Position numbers and translations under genes: made by a program. The notes beneath the pieces are model-generated. The model was not told where the DNA came from and did not search any database. It worked only from the letters and a program-made list of their open reading frames with translations. A stretch of DNA of 64,000 nt from Platycnemis pennipes (Eukaryota; Arthropoda; Insecta; Odonata; Platycnemididae), in assembly GCA_933228895.1 (NCBI GenBank), contig OW121855.1, positions 71,448,698 to 71,512,697 on the forward strand, given 5' to 3'. Positions 56,546-64,000 of this stretch are shown here, in pieces (position 1 is the stretch's first letter; the number at the start of each line of letters is the position of its first letter).

Positions 56546-57675
56546 CATATGGCATTCAGTAGCTGATAGTAACAGCATACTATTCGGCGCTCACGTTTAT
56601 TTACTAAAACATTTAACGTATACGGAAGGATATAACCTTCGTAAACAGCTAGATTACCCTTCGTAAATGTACTTAACATGACAGTAAAACCAGCGATGTA
56701 AGTAATAAAAGATCATTTTGTGAATAACTTAGTTTTTTGGGATGGCGACGATGACGATAACTCGCCGACGTCACATAACAAATATTTCGTTTTTGCCTAA
56801 AATCTTATAGTCTGCCACTTTAAAAAAAGGCTTTAGAACCAAATCTTCAAAGAGAGGATTTGAGATGTATACACCTTTATGGCAATATACTACTGCTCAA
56901 TTTAGCTATGAAGTATAAACCTCAGCAAATTGTCTACATATGAATTAGAGAATTTTTCTGGTCCCGTATTTTACTGCCACAGCAAAATAAACCAGTTTTA
57001 AACCAACGTTGGAGGCAAATTTTAGCTTAATATAATCCCAATTCATTCATTACTTATTATTTTCTTTGGAGAAAGTTATTCGCTAGCAAAGATAATGGAG
57101 AGAAGTACAACTGTGTCCCTAGAAAATTTTTTTCGACGCTGCAAATCCTCAGCTCGAATCATATTAGAGCCATACAAGGATGAAGAAATGCAAAAAAATG
57201 TGCATATGCAGTTCACGCATTGGAATGATAATTTGCATAAATTACATTTCCGACACATTCTGCCAGAAACCAATACTGGGAATGGTCACTTTTTCACATT
57301 ATTCAAAGCATCTTTTTTTTCAAACATGCGAATCGGCGTAAATTACCGATTAACAGATCATCGATATTCACATCTCTTGACCACCTAACGGCCTGTTTAT
57401 AAATTGCGCAATAGGTGAAATCAATACGCTTGACGAGAAAAAAAGACGCCATGATACAGCCGGATTTAATTTTGCATGCAAATAAATCCTGAAAAAAATC
57501 AATATTCGAGAGCTAAAATTCTGTCATTCATAATTTTGAGCTTGTTTATATAGGCGTTTTATTTTAATGTAAACACGACGCAATTTTAATTATTACTTCA
57601 GCATGGAATGACTGGTGATTAATCGACTACCTGCAATATTTTAGCAGCAGTAATAGCAGCAGCAAAGCAGTAATA
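56546..57675. other. unassigned interval
   Basis: A 97-codon plus frame (57095-57388) has no recognised motif. AT-rich otherwise. Confidence 0.45.
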
Positions 57676-57681
57676 ATTATT

Positions 57682-58003
57682 TGGGGGAGGTGATCGGCAG
57701 ATAAGTTCACTTCCATTCAGTATAGGTGGATATTTGAATATAGGTACTTCTTTGTCTTGGGACGGAGGAATGATAGAGAGAAACCCGGCGCCAGCATTAA
57801 CCTGTTCTTTACAAAAGGTGGCAAAGAGTCATTGGTTTATCGTCCCATCCGAAGGACGGAGTGTTGTACTTGAAATACTATCCACACAGCATCCAAGTGG
57901 GGACCGGCACACTAATAAAAAATTTACTTCAGCCGGGATTCGAACCAGGGCCGTTGAGATGGAAGGCAGTACTGTAGCCATCACAAAAACCCTATCCCGT
58001 CCG
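57682..58003 (-). mobile_element. SINE-A, full length
   Basis: Tail GGGGGAGGTGATCGGCAGAT, body GAGAAACCCGGCGCCAGCAT, centre CGTCCCATCCGAAGGACGGA, spacer AAGTGGGGACCGGC, intact B box complement GGATTCGAACC (57935-57945) and head TAGCCATCACAAAAACCCTA. At 322 bp with an intact B box it is a good reference copy. The 111-codon plus frame across it is an artefact. Confidence 0.9.
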
Positions 58004-58315
58004 AGATTTAGCGGTAGCGGCACTTACAGTTTAAAGATTAAATGCTATATATTTTACGACTCATTTTAGCCCATCCTTTCTATTCTTTTCCTTAGCTTTA
58101 CGCAGAAGCAAATCGAATAAGTTTCGCTAGTTGATAACTCACGCAAGATCTAATTATGAGGGTTTGGCTTATCCTGATATAGATATCAAATTGATACCCT
58201 TGTCCGTATATTTTATGTAAGTTATACGTGTGAAAATGTTTATGGGAGCGTCAAGTCGTGATTATAAAATAAATACAGAGGTACTTATTTACTGAGACGT
58301 TCTTCCATTCCTTGC
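58004..58315. other. unassigned interval
   Basis: AT-rich; no feature recognised. Confidence 0.45.
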
Positions 58316-58317
58316 GG

Positions 58318-58490
58318 CAGTCTTGGGTTTTTAGATGCTCAAACGGATGAGGTTATATCGCACCGTCTCTTCCTAAAATCATAATTAAAGGACATGCACA
58401 ACACCCATGTTCTGCGCGAGATTCGAACCCGCGTCATTTCTGTTGCCAGGCCAGCACGTTGCCGACCTGACTACCACGGCAGACTAGTCC
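58318..58490 (-). mobile_element. SINE-B, best copy
   Basis: On the minus strand: tRNA-like head GCCGTGGTAGTCAGGTCGGC (A-box region), GCTGGCCTGGCAACAG, B box GGGTTCGAATCTCG, then GACGGTGCGATATAACCTCA and the end GAGCATCTAAAAACCCAAG. About 170 bp, distinct from SINE-A in the central part and tail. Confidence 0.8.
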
Positions 58491-58491
58491 A

Positions 58492-59440
58492 CCCATTCAA
58501 CTACCCGAAAGGAAACAACCACGTATCTGCCAAAAGGAAACAACGCCGTACCTGACCTGCATGCTTTCTCTCGTTCGATCCTGCCTTCCTCAGGCATAGG
58601 CATCCTTTTCCAAAGGCCTCCCCAGAAAAGCGAGGCGAGAGAGAAAGGAGGCAGAGAGAGGGGGAGATAGTGGAAGTTCCATCTTTTGTGTCCTGAAACG
58701 ACTCCGCCTTTCCGTGAAACTGAGGGGAAGCGAAGAGAATGGACAGAGGGAGGGAAGGAGGTTGCATAGGGGGTGGGAAGTATGTGGCCCGCGGGGTATG
58801 CGAGACAGGGGGGCATAATGAACCCTTTAATGATGAGGAGAGACGTGAGACAAAGGTTTGGAAGAGACGCGTCAATAAGCAGGGATGCACTTTCTCCATA
58901 TCATAACCTCTCGGTCTCAGAGCAGCCGTCTTACCCCGAGCCAGTCTACTCAATCGCTACGGATGCATCCGTATCGCACGTAAGGTACACGTAGAGGGGT
59001 CTCGCCATCCGAAATATACGCAGAATAAACATAATGTTTAACTACAATACAAAGGGATTAAACCTTTTTCTCCTTTAACATAACCTCAAGACGATCAGAG
59101 AATATTTTATAGCGACTGAGATATCCAATAAAAATTAGGAATCCCAAAATGTTATGAACAACTTTAAAAGTACTGATGTCGTTAATAGTCATTGCTGAAA
59201 ATAGAGAAGTGAGACTAGGTAATATAAATCAATTACCATACTTAACTGCAGATCAAACGTCGGCTCATCCACGAAAAGAAATCCAGAGAGTTACCTTTCA
59301 TCTCATATGGTCCATATCAATGTTAGACTTTGCCTTAAGATTACCGTAAACGCGTTTTAGATGAATCCATTCCGGTAAACCGAGTTTAGAATAGCATACA
59401 TTTAAAATCACCTGAGAGAATAAAATTTTGAAATAAAAAG
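58492..59440. other. unassigned interval
   Basis: 58560-58830 is G/A-skewed on the plus strand with antisense frames of up to 150 codons lacking domains. The remainder is AT-rich. Confidence 0.5.
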
Positions 59441-59449
59441 AAGACGAGA

Positions 59450-59675
59450 TCATTTAATCGACCATATCATGAGACCTGATGACCTGACGAAGGCAATTGT
59501 CGAAACAAAAGTGGACGGGAAGAATCGCAAAGGAAGACCTCGCATGAGACACATAGGGCAAATTATGAAGGATGTGAAAGAGATGAAATACAAACATATG
59601 AAAAGATTAGCTGATAGAAAAACGAGTGGAGAGCTGCGTGAAACCAATCTAAGGATTATAAACTAATAATGTTCA
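59450..59675 (+). mobile_element. LINE-A 3' end fragment
   Basis: MRPDDLTKAIVETKVDGKNR, KGRPRMRHIGQIMKDVKEMK, YKHMKRLADRKTSGELRETN then a tail. Reading frame 59469-59666 is open, so this is one of the cleaner copies of the C-terminus, but it lacks everything upstream. Confidence 0.8.
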
Positions 59676-59739
59676 TAAGTGATCGAAGTTACTATCTGTG
59701 ACAACATTACATTCGTATATTCTTTTCCTCGGCTATGAT

Positions 59740-59910
59740 GTATTTTAATGTGCTTAGTAAGAATCTACGAATTAGAAGCAGGATGTTGCCAACGTTCACT
59801 CTACCCTCCTTCATTTTACCTCCTGAATATGACCTTTATCTCATTAAACTTCTATCAGAAATGGTGTAAATGACGATAACCGTCTGTCGCCTCCCACAAA
59901 TAAATACTAA
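59740..59910 (+). mobile_element. SINE-A 3' half, diverged
   Basis: TTGCCAACGTTCACTCTACC, CTCCTTCATTTTACC, GAAATGGTGTAAATGACGAT and AACCGTCTGTCGCCTCCCAC followed by AAATAAATA. Confidence 0.65.
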
Positions 59911-60129
59911 AACTTTTGCGTGGATTCGTAAGAGATCTAAAGGTTCTAGATACTTTTAGAAAATGTTGTAAAAAAAGTAACCTTCAGAAATTGTAGGTTG
60001 TCAAAAGCAACTCTAACGACAAGGCTACCGCGGCCGACAACTTGACTACAATAAAACACTCGATAAAGTTGGCGCGACGTCGAGAGATCCTGGTTGAACA
60101 CCGGTCCAATCAAATAATTCCTTATTTTA

Positions 60130-60442
60130 TATTTCGCGGGACACCGACAAATGAGGTCATTTGCAAGTTCAGAATGGTATTGTGCACAGTTCGAATTTTT
60201 CAGGCAACGGAGAATTTATGGTGAGAAACCCAGCATCGGCATTTGCCTACCCACTCTTTGAAAAAAAAGCTCCAAGGGTGCATGGTTTAACGTCCCATGT
60301 AACGGACGGAGTGTTGAACTAGAGGTTCTCTGCATAAAAAACAGTATCTATTAGGTATCGATATGAAAAAATACCTCTGACACTTCAGGGATTTGAATTG
60401 AGCCATCGGGAAGGGAGATCAGTATTCCGTACACTACACAGC
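60130..60442 (-). mobile_element. SINE-A, near full length, diverged
   Basis: GGGACACCGACAAATGAGGT (tail), GAGAAACCCAGCATCGGCAT (body), GTTTAACGTCCCATGTAACG (centre), ACGGAGTGTTGAACTAGAGG and the head complement (GGGATTTGAATTGAGCC). Confidence 0.8.
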
Positions 60443-60912
60443 GAATTTTTCCATAGGTAAAAATAACAGTAATTAACACTGTTAAGGGCTAACGCTGTTA
60501 TTATTCTGTCCCTTAATTCAAAAAAATACATATAATACCATGGAGTGACTTAACGTTTGATGCTAAATTAATACTTCGATTAATTATAAATAACATAGGC
60601 AATGAAGGATTCTCAAGTTATAAAAATTACTCATAATATTACTTAAGCTTCACAGCGAGGATTGAATAAGGAATATAATCCTATGTTAAAAATAATAAAA
60701 TCTTTAATGAAAAATGCGATATTATTTTTTACTACCAACAATAATATAATAACAATCTCATCTGAATCAAAAGTTAAAATTTGTTCCACAACTCCGAAAG
60801 TATCATTAGCGTAGATTACATTAACGCAGATTCAAATGGAGAGCTACGGGAGAAAAACTTGCGCTTCTAGTCTCGCAGGTTTGTCATTTCACGATTTTTT
60901 AGAAATGAAGGC

Positions 60913-61232
60913 CCTGGGGGGTTGTGTTTGAAACCGTCGGGATGAACTCGAATTGGTAACCAAGGAGTCACGTGGTACAAAACGAATATTTTGCAAATTT
61001 GGGCGTGTTTGATCACTCGTAATAATCTCATTCACTGGTTTTTACTTGAGTTTTTCACACCCAGGGGCTTTATACTCAAAATATATAAAAAAAATCAAGT
61101 AAAAACCACTGATTGAAATTATTACGAGCGATTCAAATACACAAAATTTTCGAACCATTCTTGTTTGTACCACGTGACTCCTTGGTTACCTATTCGAGTT
61201 CATCCCGACGGTTTCCAACACTTCCCTCCAGG
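60913..61232. repeat. large palindrome, about 143-bp arms
   Basis: Arms 60913-61055 and 61090-61232 are imperfect inverted copies (GGTAACCAAGGAGTCACGTG against CACGTGACTCCTTGGTTACC; GAAACCGTCGGGATGAACTC against GAGTTCATCCCGACGGTTTC) around a 34-nt centre. It contains no reading frame and resembles a foldback or MITE-like element. No flanking duplication was identified. Confidence 0.85.
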
Positions 61233-61239
61233 TCTGTTA

Positions 61240-62820
61240 TCCTTTCAAGAAACCTGAAATAAAAGGCACCCCAGTAATAATGTCGCCGAAACGCCCGAAA
61301 GTTCATCTCCTCAAACTTTGGTTGGAGGGGAAATTCACCCGGATACCCATAACATAACTCATAGGGCTTCGAAGATATATGGGACACTAACGGCTAATAC
61401 ACCGAGTTCTTTGATACCTAGAAGTGCTTCCATTCCATTTTGAAAGTTTTTTTTTACTCTTCCGGAGCGGTAGATAACTGCGGAGAAAAGCCAGACCTGT
61501 GAATGACTCGAAGCGATTGGCTCGAAGTATTGCGTCAAACGCAATATTGTATCATTCATATAAAAGTTGTCTCTTCTTCAAAATACAGCTTTGGAAATGC
61601 TAACATTTGTATGAGTAGGTAGTAATGTCTCTCGTCCAGAAATACTTTTATTTGGACTGATTTTCCGTATTTCTGCTGACGGTTCTTTTAGGAATAAATT
61701 CCAGAAAACTGAAAAAGCCCGAGTTCAGGAAAGCCCTTCCTAAAACGCTGAACATTTATTATATATATATCTATCTATAGTATTATTTTTTTGGACAATT
61801 TTACTACACCTAGTTTTAGATGTTCGGATTCATCGGCTCTGTATTCATTATGTCTGTATATTTCACATAATACATATTACTGAATGGATAAGAATCGGAG
61901 CTCATTTAAACATTGTGATAGCATTAAAAAATTCATATGTTAAACGAAAAAAAATAATTTTTATTAAAGTATGACATGGACTTGTACAAGTAGCGCTAAT
62001 ATTCAAGTTAACGCTTAAGTTAGCATTCACAATTTAAAGACGGAGATCATTTGTTTAAACTGGGTTTGACATAATTCATTTTGATATGGACACAGTAATA
62101 GAAGTTTTGATAGATGACGTGGTAAGAATTTTTTGCGTTACGTCACAAACGATATCAACTTAAGCGGCACATAACATATGCTATTGTTCTAGTTTTGTCA
62201 TTTTATTATAATGGTGCGATATGCCTTTACCTAACGCCAACAGTCACATGCATAAGTTAACTTTTCTCTCAATATTAAAACAAATATATCTTGTCACAGG
62301 AGGGATTCCTTATTGTTTCATCAAAAACACATAATCCACCGCTGCAAGGAGCAGACGTAAAGACACTTCGTGATTGTGCTGCTTAAGTCGACTAGAAAAA
62401 CGGAAGCAATGGCAATGATTTATATCTTTTGAGACGTAACGTGAAAAATTCTTCCCTAACCGCTTATGAAAACCTTCCAGTGCAAACATATAACAGTTTT
62501 GTCATGGGTGTTTTCAAGTCTGTTTCCGCACAAATACGCGCTTCAGACCGGGAGGAAAGGTCTACGCGGTGAGACCTCTATATTACACTTACTCTATGAT
62601 AATAGTAACGAACGCTACATGTTTTTCATATCGAATTTCTGAGTCAACCTTACGTAATGCCCCACGCTTAAACGAGTCACCAATCCGTGCTAGGTTTGTT
62701 TCTTTTCCCCTCTGAAAAGTAATCCACTCACCCCAGAAAGAGGAACGGATAGCACTTTTATTGGCCCTCTAATTCCATAAATGTCGTTAACGACACCTGG
62801 TCGTCATGCACTTGTAACTC
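61240..62820. other. unassigned AT-rich interval
   Basis: It includes a short TATATATATATCTATCTATA run near 61760-61780. No gene or repeat recognised. Confidence 0.5.
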
Positions 62821-63240
62821 TTCCACTCACGGCTTCTGCAGTAAATTCTCCCTACGATGCCGCCCCTGGAGAGGCCATTCCGACACGCCAGTTTCCTCGT
62901 TAAAAGGGCCCTCCACGACAGGGCCGGTTCGGTTTGACCCACCACAGCGACGTCCCCACTTCATAGTTGAGGGTCGGATTCCCGCGCCCGGCTCGCTTAG
63001 TGCCGCCGACTCCACTCTTCCCTCGCGGTTGGTGGAAGTGTGTTCTGCGAGGTGATATGGCGTGTGTGGTTGGGTACACGACTTTAAAACGGCTTCTTAT
63101 CAAACACCAGCGTAGCGATCGTGATTTGACTCGCCCCTCCATACTTCCATGCCTTCCAAAATAGACATACAGCGGATAGGAGCCGTGCACAAATGACCTA
63201 ACGTCCGAGATACGCGTCTCAAGTCGCATGCGGAACTACC
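62821..63240. other. GC-rich island, unassigned
   Basis: CpG-rich (GGGCCCTCCACGACAGGGCC, CGCGCCCGGCTCGC) with overlapping frames on both strands of up to 109 codons and no recognised domain. It could be a CpG-rich regulatory patch or an exon-proximal segment of a gene outside the window; nothing decides. Confidence 0.4.
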
Positions 63241-64000
63241 TGGCATTTCCAAACAGTCTACTTCCGTGTCACTACCATAGAGATAATCACTTTATAATTC
63301 ATAAATCTAGCCTACCGTGACGGTGCTCACTCTTCTGAGTGTCACGTATATGCGTAATACTCTCTCGTACACCTTGCAATGCATTAACTTTCGCTCTAAG
63401 GATTAAAACCTTTTATTGAGAAAATTTTTTTTTGTTTTGACCAAAGGTTTTTCACTACCCTAGGTCGTGATAAATATTTCTCTAAATAATGTGTTAGATT
63501 AAAAAAAATGATAGCAAAAAGGTACGCTATCAAAAAATAAAGAATATAAAGACATAATAATTTATTTCACTGCTGGCAAATCTCTGTGAATTATTTTAAA
63601 ATAGACAGTTACATTTATAAATCTAGGCCTCATATAAATACCAGCTGAACAACACTGCGTTGTCTTCCTTGAATAACTCTCGCAAAAACGAAGTTAATTC
63701 GAATCTATATTTGAATCAAGTGGGTTGCAGCAATGTTTTTGTAGTTTAGTGATACGATTCGGATAATCTGAGACTATGCCCGTCACGGATCGAATTCTTT
63801 AACATTAAAACATCTGTGAAGTTCATTTACTAGGATCACGTTTAACCTTTGTGGAGACTTGATATAGCTAAAAATTTCCGTTTTTTGTTGACCATCAAGA
63901 ACGTTTTACAAGAAGCGCAGTCTGGTGTGAGGATATATGAGCATTATAAGTTTCAACGAGCAAAACAATAAATAGCAGGAGAAAATGGGGATCGGTTTGG
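63241..64000. other. unassigned interval to window end
   Basis: AT-rich; no gene, repeat or RNA recognised. Confidence 0.5.

Noticed and set aside
58501..58953. 150-codon minus frame
   Set aside because: Low complexity from base skew, overlapped by another 110-codon frame in a different phase; no domain.
1..64000. CRISPR array, bacterial operons or phage genes
   Set aside because: No regularly spaced identical repeats with unique spacers, no densely packed frames and no ribosome-binding-site pattern. The sequence is eukaryotic repeat DNA.

Overview
This is a non-coding, repeat-dense stretch of a eukaryotic nuclear genome. It is most probably from an arthropod, likely an insect; that is an inference from the kinds of transposable elements present, and I cannot name the species. 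I found no intact host protein-coding gene, no rRNA and no CRISPR array. Every long reading frame I checked is a decayed transposon fragment, a low-complexity purine or pyrimidine tract read as protein, or an unrecognised frame of at most about 165 codons with no family motif. The window is probably intergenic DNA or part of a large intron.

Interspersed repeats dominate. (1) SINE-A, a tRNA-headed SINE of about 320 bp, has nearly 30 full or partial copies on both strands. Its parts in order are a pol III promoter-like head with a B box, a strongly conserved centre containing CGTCGGATGGGACGTTAA, and a tail ending near GGTCGCCTCCC. (2) SINE-B is a second, weaker tRNA-headed family with four or five copies. 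(3) There are three non-LTR retrotransposon lineages, named here LINE-A, LINE-B and LINE-C, present almost only as 5'-truncated 3' ends with degenerate reverse-transcriptase C-termini. (4) Penelope-like remnants include a decayed GIY-YIG endonuclease (34553-35008) and several loci sharing a hammerhead-ribozyme-like core. (5) A 964-bp mariner-like element (49186-50149) has 30-bp terminal inverted repeats, DD41D spacing and an internal deletion, and is nested inside a LINE-A copy. (6) A tRNA-like cassette family (around 40.3 and 40.6 kb, with an older relative at 26 kb) can form a complete cloverleaf, is bounded by 13-bp inverted termini and repeatedly occurs in inverted arrangements.

Layout: 0-5 kb holds SINE, LINE-A, LINE-B and LINE-C fragments. 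5-12 kb is mostly unassigned, with a 15-bp-period minisatellite at 8.1 kb and a LINE-B copy at 9.5 kb. 12-19 kb has Penelope-like inverted structures and LINE-A/LINE-C pieces. 19-24 kb has SINEs and a GC-rich island. 24-31 kb mixes Penelope-like, LINE and SINE copies with a long pyrimidine tract. 31-34 kb is AT-rich and featureless. 34-35.3 kb is the Penelope-like remnant. 36-47 kb is a SINE cluster that includes the tRNA-like cassette locus. 48-51 kb is the LINE/mariner nest. 51-64 kb is sparse, with a few SINEs and a large palindrome at 61 kb.

No genes work together here in a pathway. The biological content is the layered history of retrotransposition, nested insertion and inverted duplication. 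Family assignments were made by eye from motifs and from copy-to-copy comparison inside the window; no database search was run.
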